A DNA stretch of 64,000 nucleotides, taken from the NCBI GenBank assembly GCA_016786865.1, contig JAEUVE010000006.1:25275-89274 (forward strand). The letters are read 5' to 3'. A model generated the notes under the pieces. It had not been told where the DNA came from, made no database searches, and saw nothing but the letters and a program-made list of their open reading frames with translations. Shown here piece by piece: positions 30,211-38,698 of this stretch (within the stretch, counting starts at the first letter, position 1; every line of letters starts with the position of its first letter). A program made the position numbers and the translations under genes. Source of the stretch: Sediminibacterium sp. GTDB lineage: Bacteria; Bacteroidota; Bacteroidia; Chitinophagales; Chitinophagaceae.

Positions 30211-31035
30211 TTATTGAATGATTGGTGTTCGGGTTGTGTCTTTTACCGGAGCTGTTTCGCTGATGTACAAGTCCATCATCTGTCCCTGGCGGATTTTATT
30301 GGGCAGTCTTTCGCCGGCAGGCCCCAGAGAACCGGAGTACAAATCGGGATTTTGTTTAACCACATAAGCTGCGGCTGAATCGCTAATGGGGCCTATAGCA
30401 ATAATGGAACCAATGTTCACACTGATCGTTGCCAGAAAAGCACGAGCATCTGCCAGGCGCTGGCCTACCAGATCCGGTACATCCAGCTCTCCCGTACCCA
30501 CTCCACTACCCAGTACAAAATTGATCACGGATCCGATGGGAATTTTTGTTCCCGGCTTAACGGGCTGATCATTAATGAGCTGCTCCAATACTGCATTACG
30601 GGCGATATCGGGTTTATAGGTAACAAATCCCAGCTTCAGGCCCAGGCTTTGCAGATACATTTCTGCACTTTTAATGGAAAAACCTGCGAGGTTGGGCATT
30701 TCAACCTGCGGAGGAACTACGCGATTCACCGTAAGATAAATGGTTCTTCCATGTTTCACCATGGCGTCTGCTTCCGGCGACTGGCGAACCACGGCCTGTC
30801 TGGCCACCGTATCGATGTATACAGAATCCTGTATCACCACTTCAAACCCCTTGTCTTCCAGCATTTTTTGCGCAGCGAGTATATGCTGCCCGGAAACGGC
30901 CGGTACTTTTTCGTATTTACCATAGCCGGTTATCCATTCCAGAGACCCGAAGAACAGGAGAATCAGTACCAGAATCAAACCTAATCCTGTTAGTATATTT
31001 ACCCAAAGCGGTTTTTCTGTAATAAATTTAAACAC
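30211..31035 (-). CDS. PASTA domain-containing membrane protein
   Basis: A 274-aa protein with a short cytoplasmic N-terminus, one transmembrane helix (about residues 11-33) and three successive periplasmic PASTA repeats (about 38-108, 110-180, 182-262; each has a P-x-L/V-x-G core such as VEMPNLAGFS and LDVPDLVGQR). PASTA domains bind peptidoglycan fragments or beta-lactams. There is no attached kinase or PBP. It starts with GTG (31035), 26 bases after ddl, which points to a cell-wall role. Confidence 0.9.
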   Translation of the reverse strand: MFKFITEKPLWVNILTGLGLILVLILLFFGSLEWITGYGKYEKVPAVSGQHILAAQKMLEDKGFEVVIQDSVYIDTVARQAVVRQSPEADAMVKHGRTIYLTVNRVVPPQVEMPNLAGFSIKSAEMYLQSLGLKLGFVTYKPDIARNAVLEQLINDQPVKPGTKIPIGSVINFVLGSGVGTGELDVPDLVGQRLADARAFLATISVNIGSIIAIGPISDSAAAYVVKQNPDLYSGSLGPAGERLPNKIRQGQMMDLYISETAPVKDTTRTPIIQ

Positions 31036-31061
31036 AGTGTTGTTTTAAGATTAAATAGAAA

Positions 31062-32042
31062 TTAAGCAAAAGCCTGTTCCACTACTGCCGTATAAAAATC
31101 GGACAGGCGCATTCCCATTGCTTTCACCTGCTGTGGTATTACGGAAGCCTCACTCTGACCGGGCACCGTATTTACTTCGAGCATATAAGGTTTTTGCTGA
31201 ACGGTATCATAAATAAAGTCGATGCGCACCACGCCTCTGCAATTCAGCATTTCATACACTTTCACTGCAGCAGCACTCAGTTCGCTTTTCATTTTTTCGT
31301 CCAAAACTGCCGGGGTGGTTTCTATACTCTTACCCTGGTACTTGGCTTCAAAATCGAAGAACTCATTTTGAGTGGTAATTTCAGTAATGGGCAGTACCGT
31401 AATTTTTTCACCCTGGCGAAATACGCCAATGGTAAACTCACGACCGCTGATAAACTCTTCTACAAGCAATTGCGCATCTTCTTTAAAAGCCTTATCCAAT
31501 GCAGGCTGCAGGGCTTCAGCTTCTGTTACCTTGCTCATACCAATACTGCTTCCCCCACTGTTGGGTTTCACAAATAAAGGAAGCCGGAGTTGTTGTAGTA
31601 TGGTTTCAGCAGCAACAGGTGTATGCTTAAAGAGGTGCATGGATTTTGCCACATTGATTCCGTCAAAAGCCGCTACAGCAACAGTAAATCGCTTATTCAT
31701 GGTGAGTGCGGAAGTAGCGGCATCGCAACTGGTATACGGAAGACCGATCATGTCGAAATATCCCTGTAGTTTACCATCTTCACCGGGTGTACCGTGAATG
31801 CAAAGCAGTGCCACATCAAAATTGATTTGCTTTCCATCACAAATGATGGAGAAATCATCTCTTGAAACCGGCGTTTGCACACCAGCTTCATCTACATACC
31901 ACCAACCGCTTGGATTGATATCAATTTTATAAACATCGTACTTGTTTCTGTCGAGATTGTTTCCTACCGTTACTGCGCTTTTATAACTGATCTGCGCTTC
32001 ACCGCTCAGGCCACCGGTAACCAATGCAATTTTTTTCTTCAT
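31062..32042 (-). CDS. ddl: D-alanine--D-alanine ligase
   Basis: ATP-grasp ligase making D-Ala-D-Ala for peptidoglycan; 326 aa. Motifs include VTGGLSGEAQIS, HGTPGEDGKLQGYFDMIGLPYTS split over about 85-110, FVKPNSGGSSIGMSKV, EEFISGREFTIGVF and the metal-site EVNTVPGQSEASV. It is the first gene of the ddl / PASTA / rhodanese operon. A promoter element lies just upstream. Confidence 0.96.
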   Translation of the reverse strand: MKKKIALVTGGLSGEAQISYKSAVTVGNNLDRNKYDVYKIDINPSGWWYVDEAGVQTPVSRDDFSIICDGKQINFDVALLCIHGTPGEDGKLQGYFDMIGLPYTSCDAATSALTMNKRFTVAVAAFDGINVAKSMHLFKHTPVAAETILQQLRLPLFVKPNSGGSSIGMSKVTEAEALQPALDKAFKEDAQLLVEEFISGREFTIGVFRQGEKITVLPITEITTQNEFFDFEAKYQGKSIETTPAVLDEKMKSELSAAAVKVYEMLNCRGVVRIDFIYDTVQQKPYMLEVNTVPGQSEASVIPQQVKAMGMRLSDFYTAVVEQAFA

Positions 32043-32058
32043 AACATCTGTTGTTCAA

Positions 32059-32066
32059 CAAATATA
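32059..32066 (-). promoter_or_regulatory. -7 element of the ddl operon
   Basis: TATATTTG on the minus strand, exact TAnnTTTG match, 16 bases before the ddl ATG. The -33 element is not obvious. Confidence 0.45.
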
Positions 32067-32110
32067 AGAAGAAGGTATAAAGGCCGTGGAATGAACTGTT
32101 ATAAAGGAAA

Positions 32111-32142
32111 TAAAAAAGGGAAGAAATTCCTCATTCCTTCCC
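32111..32142 (-). terminator. Rho-independent terminator upstream of ddl
   Basis: Stem GGGAAG/CTTCCC extended by further pairs (32118-32142), then a T run on the minus strand (32111-32117). It lies about 140 bases after the ferredoxin stop. Confidence 0.72.
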
Positions 32143-32206
32143 TTCACGTTGGCGGGAAATATCACCCACCGTTAAAGGAGTTGCCTTGAAGAGCAACAGT
32201 TAAGTA
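32111..32206 (-). ncRNA. Candidate structured small RNA (three hairpins)
   Basis: Between the ferredoxin gene and ddl, the minus strand can fold into three consecutive hairpins. Hairpin 1 pairs 32193-32197 with 32180-32184 (GTTGC/GCAAC). Hairpin 2 pairs 32165-32170 with 32151-32156 (GGTGGG/CCCGCC). Hairpin 3 is the terminator at 32118-32142, ending in a T run. A weak promoter-like TACCTTAA (32210-32217) lies upstream with TTTG or TTG at fitting distances. It could instead be the 3' UTR of the ferredoxin transcript. Confidence 0.4.
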
Positions 32207-32278
32207 GTGTTAAGGTAGTAACTTATTTCAGCAAATGCAAGCATTCCGGCTGAAAAAGTTCTGCACAAATGCGGTGCA

Positions 32279-32626
32279 TTACCCGTGCAAAGAGGTTTTC
32301 TTCGCCATCAGCTGATCTACGGTTTCCTGGTACTGATCATCCGGAACACAGCAATCAACCGGACAAACGGCTGCACACTGTGGTTCTTCATGGAAACCCT
32401 GACACTCAGTACACTTATTCGGAGTGATGTAGTAGGTATCCGTACTCAGCGGTGCCAAACGATCTCCCGCGTCCACCTGGGTTCCGTCCAGAAGGGTAAA
32501 ACTTCCTTTTACAGTGGTTCCATCAGCGATAGACCATTCCACACCACCTTCATAAATGGCGTTATTAGGACATTCTGGTTCGCATGCGCCACAATTGATA
32601 CATTCGTCTGTAATTTTGATTGCCAT
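32279..32626 (-). CDS. 4Fe-4S dicluster ferredoxin
   Basis: A 115-aa soluble ferredoxin. The first cluster motif is CxxCxxCxxxC with Cys9, Cys12, Cys15 and Cys19 (CINCGACEPECP). The second is CTECQGFHEEPQCAAVCP, with eight residues between its second and third cysteines, as in YfhL/FdxN-type proteins. An insert of about 45 residues separates the clusters. I start at ATG 32626; an N-terminal extension in frame would run into the divergent acyl-CoA reductase gene. Confidence 0.93.
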   Translation of the reverse strand: MAIKITDECINCGACEPECPNNAIYEGGVEWSIADGTTVKGSFTLLDGTQVDAGDRLAPLSTDTYYITPNKCTECQGFHEEPQCAAVCPVDCCVPDDQYQETVDQLMAKKTSLHG

Positions 32627-32669
32627 AGAAAATGGGTTTGTTGGTTGAGTGAATTTACATTTGCTGACA

Positions 32670-32699
32670 CAAAAATACGGCTGACCGATGACTTTACAA
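32670..32699 (-). promoter_or_regulatory. Promoter of the ferredoxin gene, inside the divergent reductase start
   Basis: On the minus strand, TTG (32697-32699) is followed after 19 bases by TATTTTTG (32670-32677), an exact -7 match. It overlaps the first codons of the divergent acyl-CoA reductase gene. Confidence 0.55.
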
Positions 32700-33686
32700 G
32701 AACGAATTGCATTATTGTTACGATTAAAGGAATATTTTTTGAGCGGGGATCCCATATGGGAGGAAACCAAGGCCAGGGCCTACCGAGAAAACCAGTGGTT
32801 TATTCCCGAATTCATTGAGCTTTCCATTCAAAACATCGTATCCGGGTTCCTTGACCAGAACGCGCTGGAACAGTGGGCGGCAGCTTATGGGGTCCCCCCC
32901 GAAAGGCCGGACCCCAAAACGGTTGGGATCGTAATGGCCGGAAATATTCCCCTGGTAGGGTTCCACGACCTGCTTTGTGTATTCATCAGCGGTCATAACG
33001 CGGTAATCAAAGCCTCCTCCAAAGACGATATTCTGATTAAGCACCTGGTAAAAAAAATGTACGAATGGGAAGTAACGGTACAGAACCAGCTTTCGTTTGC
33101 AGAGCGCCTGAATAACTGCGATGCCTACATTGCCACGGGCAGCAATAATTCGGGCAGGTACTTCGATTACTACTTTGGCAAATTCCCCAATATTATCCGG
33201 AAAAACAGAACATCCGTAGCCGTACTGGACGGTACAGAAACCTCAGCCGAGCTGGATTTGCTGGCCGATGACGCCATGCAGTATTTCGGGCTGGGCTGCA
33301 GAAATATTACGCAGCTGCTGGTACCGGAGAATTATGACTTTATTCCCTTACTGGAGGCGCTAAAAAAATACGCCTACCTGATGGAATACCATAAGTATAA
33401 GCACAACTACGACTACCACCTGGCTTTGCTGATCATGGCCGGCAAGTATTATATGAACAACGATACGGTTGTGCTTGCACCCAATGAATCTCCATTTTCG
33501 CCGGTGAGCCAGATCCATTATGCCACATATACCAACCGGGCCCAGGCGGCAGCCATGCTGGCCGGGAACAACGATATTCAGTGTGTGGCAGGACACGGTT
33601 ATTTACCCTTCGGACAGGCGCAGCAGCCGGGATTAACCGACTACCCAGACGGTGTGGATACCATGGCTTTTTTACAGGACCTGTAA
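32688..33686 (+). CDS. Acyl-CoA reductase (LuxC-like)
   Basis: A 332-aa protein of the LuxC/acyl-CoA reductase family (aldehyde dehydrogenase fold). The likely catalytic Cys204 is in GLGCRNITQL, and NIPLVGFHDLL (86-96) and ATGSNNSGRYFD (149-160) belong to the nucleotide-binding core. It is shorter than bioluminescence LuxC. Known relatives reduce acyl-CoA or acyl thioesters to aldehydes. No acyltransferase is adjacent, but a ferredoxin gene is divergent 61 bases away. Physiological substrate unknown. Confidence 0.88.
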   Translation: MTLQERIALLLRLKEYFLSGDPIWEETKARAYRENQWFIPEFIELSIQNIVSGFLDQNALEQWAAAYGVPPERPDPKTVGIVMAGNIPLVGFHDLLCVFISGHNAVIKASSKDDILIKHLVKKMYEWEVTVQNQLSFAERLNNCDAYIATGSNNSGRYFDYYFGKFPNIIRKNRTSVAVLDGTETSAELDLLADDAMQYFGLGCRNITQLLVPENYDFIPLLEALKKYAYLMEYHKYKHNYDYHLALLIMAGKYYMNNDTVVLAPNESPFSPVSQIHYATYTNRAQAAAMLAGNNDIQCVAGHGYLPFGQAQQPGLTDYPDGVDTMAFLQDL

Positions 33687-33842
33687 GCCCCTCCTAAAAG
33701 AGCAAAGCCGCGGCCCTGTTGCAAATTCTAAAAACATTTGTTAAATAGCAATACGTTAGAAACTGTCAATTAAACAGCTTCGTTTATTTGTTATCGGAAA
33801 GGCATAAAATTTGCCTACTTTACAAAAAATAACCTTAGCACT

Positions 33843-35363
33843 ATGAATTGGAAAAATGGTTTAGCAATTGTGGCCATCAGCGCCACTACGGCATTGGCCA
33901 GTGTTTGGGGCTACGGCCGGTATATGGAACAACAGCAGGCCGGCATTCAGGAAGCGGGAAAACTCCCCGTCAACTACGCCGGTTTTTTTGACAAATCTGC
34001 AGCCGGCACCTCATTCGACTTTACTGCAGCAGCCAGCAGCGCTACCCCTGCAGTGGTGCACATTAAAACCCGTACCAAGGCCAAACAGATTTCCGGAAAC
34101 CAGCAGCGCCAGAGAAACCCATTCTCTGATTTCTTTGGAGACGATTTCGGTGATTTCTTTGGAGGCGGTCCCAGAGTACAGCCTGAGCAAAGAGCCAGCG
34201 GAAGTGGCGTTCTTATAACAGAAGACGGATACATTGTAACCAACAACCATGTGATCGATGGTTCCGATGAAATCAATGTAACCCTGGCAAATAAGAAGTC
34301 TTACAAAGCTACCCTGATCGGTCAGGACCCCAACAGTGATCTGGCAGTAATTAAGATCGAAGGAAAGTCCTTTCCATACATGGTATATGGCAACAGCGAT
34401 GACGCCAAACTGGGTCAATGGGTACTTGCCATCGGATATCCGTTCAACCTGGATGTAACCGTAACAGCCGGTATCATCAGTGCCAAATCCAGATCCATCG
34501 GCATCAACGACCGTCAAGGCAACAGCCCTGTTGAATCCTTTATACAAACCGATGCAGCAGTAAACCCCGGCAACAGTGGTGGCGCCCTTATCAACATCAA
34601 CGGAGAGTTGATTGGCATCAACTCTGCAATAGCCTCTCCCACCGGTTCCTATGCAGGTTACTCCTATGCCATTCCGGTAAATATGGTAAAAAAGATCGTA
34701 ACAGATATTGTGAAATTCGGCACTGTTCAGCGTGCTTATATCGGAATAAGTTATCCAAAAGACAATCTGAGCGACGACGAGAAAAGAGCATTGGAAAAAG
34801 AAGTAGGTGTTCCATTTAAAGAAGGTGAAGGCGTATTGATCCTGAGCATTCCGGAAGGTGGTGCAGCAGCCTCAGCAGGTCTGAAGAAAGGAGACATGAT
34901 CACCAAGATCAACGGAGTTGCCGTTACCAGCGGTGCTGAATTGCAGGAGCAGGTAGCCCGGTACAAACCCGGAGACAAAGTAACCGTAAACTACAAGCGT
35001 GGTGGCAAGGAAACCATGGTAAATATTACCCTGAAGAACAAGGCTGGCAATACCGATATCGTTAAGAACAGCAGCCTCCTGGAAAAACTGGGTGGAGAAC
35101 TGGTAAACCTCGATAAGAAAATAGCTGCAGCCAACGATGTAAGCGGAGGAGTTGTAGTGAAGAAAGTAGGTAACGGCTTATTAAGCAAGAGCAGAATGGA
35201 AGACGGCTTTGTGATCACCGGTGTAAACGGCAAAGAGATCAATAACCTGGATGAGCTGAAAGAAGCCTTGTCTGGCATCAAGAGCGGCAATATCCGTTTA
35301 GACGGCTTCTATCCCGGTTTTGAAGGAAGGTATACCTATCCTTTAAGAATTACAGAAGATTAA
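33843..35363 (+). CDS. Do-family periplasmic serine endopeptidase (HtrA/DegP-like)
   Basis: HtrA quality-control protease, 506 aa. An N-terminal hydrophobic segment (about 5-24) acts as signal or anchor. The triad is His136 (NNHVID), Asp166 (NSDLAVI) and Ser245 (NPGNSGGAL). Two PDZ domains follow (about 285-385 and 405-500; the first contains GAAASAGLKKGDMI). A Phe/Asp/Gly-rich loop precedes the protease core (FSDFFGDDFGDFFGGG). Flanked by a bidirectional terminator, so monocistronic. Confidence 0.96.
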   Translation: MNWKNGLAIVAISATTALASVWGYGRYMEQQQAGIQEAGKLPVNYAGFFDKSAAGTSFDFTAAASSATPAVVHIKTRTKAKQISGNQQRQRNPFSDFFGDDFGDFFGGGPRVQPEQRASGSGVLITEDGYIVTNNHVIDGSDEINVTLANKKSYKATLIGQDPNSDLAVIKIEGKSFPYMVYGNSDDAKLGQWVLAIGYPFNLDVTVTAGIISAKSRSIGINDRQGNSPVESFIQTDAAVNPGNSGGALININGELIGINSAIASPTGSYAGYSYAIPVNMVKKIVTDIVKFGTVQRAYIGISYPKDNLSDDEKRALEKEVGVPFKEGEGVLILSIPEGGAAASAGLKKGDMITKINGVAVTSGAELQEQVARYKPGDKVTVNYKRGGKETMVNITLKNKAGNTDIVKNSSLLEKLGGELVNLDKKIAAANDVSGGVVVKKVGNGLLSKSRMEDGFVITGVNGKEINNLDELKEALSGIKSGNIRLDGFYPGFEGRYTYPLRITED

Positions 35364-35384
35364 ATACCCGGGATGCAATCCCAT

Positions 35385-35420
35385 AAAAAAAGCCGCATGA
35401 ATTTCATGCGGCTTTTTTTA
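35385..35420. terminator. Bidirectional terminator between htrA-like and GH13 genes
   Basis: Stem GCCGCATGAA/TTCATGCGGC (about 35391-35412) with a tiny loop, preceded by an A run and followed by seven T. It serves two convergent genes. Confidence 0.88.
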
Positions 35421-36689
35421 TTCAGCTACTTTTTCATACACCAGATAATCGCCTGCCTGCAGTTCAAAACTTTCCGTATGGTGGAACTGAAATTCCATCC
35501 CGCTGAAGATGTTTTTAAACCTTCCCTTCAGCCATTCATGATCTACTGTGATCTTCAGTTTTCCAGTTGTGGATACATTCAGTAATACCAACACCAGCTC
35601 ATCACCCTTCCTGCGCAGGAAGGCGCCCAGCTGTTCACTGTGTTCGGCAGGTAAGATGAAGGATTCTCCGGCATATATAGCTGCATTGCGTTTGCGTAAA
35701 GCAGCCAGAGCCTTATAAAAATCGTGCAGCACAGGACTCGCCTCCCATTCAATCAGATCCTTTTCAAAAAACTGTAACCGTTTTGTATTCATGTTTTCCT
35801 GACCACTATAAATCATGGGCATACCATGCCAGGTAAAGCAGAAAACCGCCCAGGCTTTGGCCGCAATGCCATATTTCTCCATTTCCGTACCATTCCAGCT
35901 GTTCTCATCATGGTTAGAAGTAAAGTATAGCTTAATGGCATTTTTGGGATACTGGCTGTATGCATGCAATACATTCCGAACCGCATGCAGGCTGCTTTGG
36001 CCTTTGGCGTATTGCATGGTTTCATGCATCCACCACCAGGCATAGGTTACATCAAATACCTGGTGATAGTCTACCACTTCGCATTCGGCCAACCAGAACA
36101 GGGGCTTGATAAGTTCACAGCTCAGACGGGCCTGCTGCCAGAAATCGAGTGGCACCAGATGGGCCATATCGCATCGAAATCCATCTACATCACATTCATA
36201 TACCCAGAAGCGCATGGCATCAATCAACTCCTGCCGCATTTCCATGACTTCAAAATTCAGATCAATCACATCTTCCCATCCATTCTTCTCTGTAAAGTTT
36301 CCGGCTTCATCGCGCATCATCCATTCGGGATGTTCCACCGTCCAGTGGTGATCCCAACCGGTATGATTGGCTACCCAGTCGATGATCAGTTTAAAACCCA
36401 GGTGATGTGCTTTTTGTACCAGCTTTTTAAAATCTTCCAGTGTACCAAACTCCGGATTAACAGAGGTATAACTGCTGCAGGCATAATAGCTGCCCAGCGT
36501 ACCCTGCCGCTTCGTTTTACTAATGGGGGTAATGGGCATCAGCCATAACAGATCCACTCCCATTTCTTTTAAACGGGGCAGGTGTTCCGCGAATGCATTG
36601 AAAGTTCCTTCAGGGGTATACTGGCGGATATTGACTTCGTACATGACAGCATTTTCTGCCCATGCAACGGTGTTAAATTTTGTAATCAT
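35418..36689 (-). CDS. GH13 alpha-amylase family glycoside hydrolase
   Basis: Cytoplasmic (no signal peptide) GH13 enzyme of 423 aa acting on alpha-glucans or maltodextrins. The conserved regions are DWVANH (104-109), GFRCDMAH with nucleophile Asp174, WLAECEV with acid/base Glu202, and SNHDENS with Asp261. A short C-terminal beta domain follows (about 345-423). It lies 37 bases downstream of the Na+/solute symporter gene on the same strand, which suggests co-transcription and a possible sugar-uptake context. Exact specificity is not readable. Confidence 0.93.
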   Translation of the reverse strand: MITKFNTVAWAENAVMYEVNIRQYTPEGTFNAFAEHLPRLKEMGVDLLWLMPITPISKTKRQGTLGSYYACSSYTSVNPEFGTLEDFKKLVQKAHHLGFKLIIDWVANHTGWDHHWTVEHPEWMMRDEAGNFTEKNGWEDVIDLNFEVMEMRQELIDAMRFWVYECDVDGFRCDMAHLVPLDFWQQARLSCELIKPLFWLAECEVVDYHQVFDVTYAWWWMHETMQYAKGQSSLHAVRNVLHAYSQYPKNAIKLYFTSNHDENSWNGTEMEKYGIAAKAWAVFCFTWHGMPMIYSGQENMNTKRLQFFEKDLIEWEASPVLHDFYKALAALRKRNAAIYAGESFILPAEHSEQLGAFLRRKGDELVLVLLNVSTTGKLKITVDHEWLKGRFKNIFSGMEFQFHHTESFELQAGDYLVYEKVAE

Positions 36690-36726
36690 CTACTGTGCAT
36701 CTAAAATCTGAACAGGAAGGTACTGT

Positions 36727-38433
36727 TTATCTTCTGAAAAAAGAGAAACACCAACTCAGGAAAACCACGGCCAGCGCACCGGCCACGTTCAACCATAAAA
36801 AGCCCAGACCAATAACATTGTATTTATCGAGCAGGAAGAGTGCAATCACAAATATCTCTCCTAAAACAGCAGCCCAGAACACGGCATTTCCCTGAATCTT
36901 CTTCATGTAAAACGCTACCAGAAAAATTCCCAGGATTACTCCGTAGAAAAGAGAGCCCAATACATTCACTGCTTCAATCAGGCTGCCCATACCACTGGCA
37001 AACTGAGCTGTGATCACACAAAACACACCCCAGGCCAGGGTGTAGTAGCGCGAAATCTTGTACTCCCGAGCGTCCTTTTGTATGTCATCTTCCACTGTAC
37101 CGGGTTTACTGAATCTGCAATGAAAATCGACCATGGTGCAGGAAGCCAGCGAATTCAAAGCAGCAGCAATGGAACCCCAGGCAGCCAGGAAAATAATGGC
37201 GATAAGCAGGCCCACCAGACCCGCGGGCAGAAAGTCTACCACGAAGCGAAGAAAAATATAATTGGTATCATTTACATCTCCACCGGGAACCGCTTTTTTG
37301 ATAATGGTTTTGTAGCTGGACTTTAATTGATTCAGTTCTGCATTACCGGCAGCAATACTGTCTTTGTACTGATCCTGCTTTTTGATCACATACAGCTGGC
37401 TGTTGGCCTGCTGATTCATTTGTTTTTCTTCAAATTGGTATTTAATACGGAGCAGAGAATCTTTGTAGGGAGTAGCCATGGCTTTTTCTTCCACAGCCCT
37501 GTTGAAGAAAACAGGAGAAGGATTGAACTGATAAAAAGTGAACAACAAAGCACCCAACAATAAAATCAGGAATTGCATAGGCACTTTCACCAGGCCGTTC
37601 ATAAGCAGACCGATCTTGCTTTCAGTTTCATCTTTCGCAGTGAGGTATCTGCCAACCTGCGATTGGTCTGTGCCAAAATAAGAGAGGGCCAGGAAGAACC
37701 CACCAATCACACCGCTGATGAGGTTGTAGCGGTCTTTCCAGTCGAATCCATTTTCGCTAATGCCAGTGGTAATGATATTGAGTTTACCGGAAGCCCCGCT
37801 GATGGAGAGCGCATCGGCAAAACCCACATTGGCCGGAAGATGTGTTACAATCAGGTAGCCGGCAATGAACATGCCAATAAAAATAATCAGGAGTTGTAAT
37901 TGTTGTGTATAGGCCACTGCCTTGGCGCCACCGGTTACCGTATACACAATCAATACCCCACCCATTACAATATTGGTGTAAAAAATATCCCAGCCCATGA
38001 GGGAGGAAAGAATGATGGAAGGCGCATAGATGCTGATGCCGGTAGACAACCCGCGCGAAAGCAGGAACAGTGCGGAAGTGAACACCCTGGTTTTAACGTC
38101 GAAACGCTGTTCCAGGAATTCATAAGCAGTAAACACTTTCAGTTTGCTGAACAGGGGTACAAAAGTTACACAGAGCACCACCATGGCTATGGGCAAACCA
38201 AAATAATACTGCACAAAGCGCATCCCGTCTGTGAATGCCTGCCCGGGGGCCGACAGGAAAGTGATGGCACTTGCCTGTGTGCCCATAATACTCAACAACA
38301 CCAGATACCAGGGCATGGTACGGTTACTCAGAAAGTAGCCTTCCAGGTTCTTACTGGTTCTGCTCTTGTATAACCCATATGCAACAATGGCTACCAATGT
38401 TACCACCAATACCATCCAGTCTAGTTTGCTCAT
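36727..38433 (-). CDS. Sodium:solute symporter (SSS family)
   Basis: A 568-aa SSS-family transporter with about 13 membrane helices. TSYEFLEQRF-like TAYEFLEQRFDVKTR, GGAKAVAYTQQLQ and GLSTGIS are family features. A hydrophilic loop of about 60 residues (about 325-385, Gln/Lys-rich) interrupts the helices. Substrate is unknown; sugars or sialic-acid-type compounds are common. The ATG overlaps the TGA of a 37-aa ORF (ATGA), so it is translationally coupled to the upstream small genes and the PIG-L deacetylase. Confidence 0.93.
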   Translation of the reverse strand: MSKLDWMVLVVTLVAIVAYGLYKSRTSKNLEGYFLSNRTMPWYLVLLSIMGTQASAITFLSAPGQAFTDGMRFVQYYFGLPIAMVVLCVTFVPLFSKLKVFTAYEFLEQRFDVKTRVFTSALFLLSRGLSTGISIYAPSIILSSLMGWDIFYTNIVMGGVLIVYTVTGGAKAVAYTQQLQLLIIFIGMFIAGYLIVTHLPANVGFADALSISGASGKLNIITTGISENGFDWKDRYNLISGVIGGFFLALSYFGTDQSQVGRYLTAKDETESKIGLLMNGLVKVPMQFLILLLGALLFTFYQFNPSPVFFNRAVEEKAMATPYKDSLLRIKYQFEEKQMNQQANSQLYVIKKQDQYKDSIAAGNAELNQLKSSYKTIIKKAVPGGDVNDTNYIFLRFVVDFLPAGLVGLLIAIIFLAAWGSIAAALNSLASCTMVDFHCRFSKPGTVEDDIQKDAREYKISRYYTLAWGVFCVITAQFASGMGSLIEAVNVLGSLFYGVILGIFLVAFYMKKIQGNAVFWAAVLGEIFVIALFLLDKYNVIGLGFLWLNVAGALAVVFLSWCFSFFRR

Positions 38434-38543
38434 GCAAAATAATTTGTAAGCCAGGTAAAGAAAACAATGAGTGCCAGCAGAAACACCAGCACAAAAATGT
38501 ACCAGCGCTTCCAGGAACCGAAGATGGGAACTTTCTGATTCAT
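38430..38543 (-). CDS. 37-aa single-span membrane peptide upstream of the symporter
   Basis: A short ORF of 37 codons: MNQKVPIFGSWKRWYIF, then a strongly hydrophobic stretch (about residues 15-35) and a stop overlapping the symporter ATG. The start follows the previous ORF's TAA with no gap. Basic N-terminal side and one helix suggest an inner-membrane miniprotein. The size and place recall small accessory subunits of SSS-type symporters. Support comes from coupling on both sides; no homology could be tested. Confidence 0.6.
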   Translation of the reverse strand: MNQKVPIFGSWKRWYIFVLVFLLALIVFFTWLTNYFA

Positions 38544-38693
38544 TTATTTAGATTTAAAGCTCATCAAACCGCCGGCAAGTAAGCCAAGGGCCAGGCCAAT
38601 GATCAATCCGATTTTTACATTCTTGATAAAAAAACCAATGGCCACACCAATAAGAATAAGGGTAAAAAAGCTGATCTTTTTTCTGGGTTGCAT
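38544..38693 (-). CDS. 49-aa two-span membrane protein in the PIG-L/symporter cluster
   Basis: A 49-codon ORF beginning MQPRKKISFFTLILIG, with two hydrophobic helices (about residues 8-22 and 28-45), a Lys-containing turn (IKNVKIG) and a basic end (SFKSK). It starts 5 bases after the PIG-L stop and its TAA abuts the ATG of the 37-aa ORF. The Gly-rich second helix (GLIIGLALGLLAGGL) resembles small helical-hairpin membrane proteins. Function unknown. Confidence 0.6.
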   Translation of the reverse strand: MQPRKKISFFTLILIGVAIGFFIKNVKIGLIIGLALGLLAGGLMSFKSK

Positions 38694-38698
38694 AATCA

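Noticed and set aside
32279..32770. Longer 163-aa version of the ferredoxin
   Set aside because: The extra N-terminus would cross the ferredoxin promoter and overlap the divergent reductase; the ATG at 32626 gives a normal ferredoxin.
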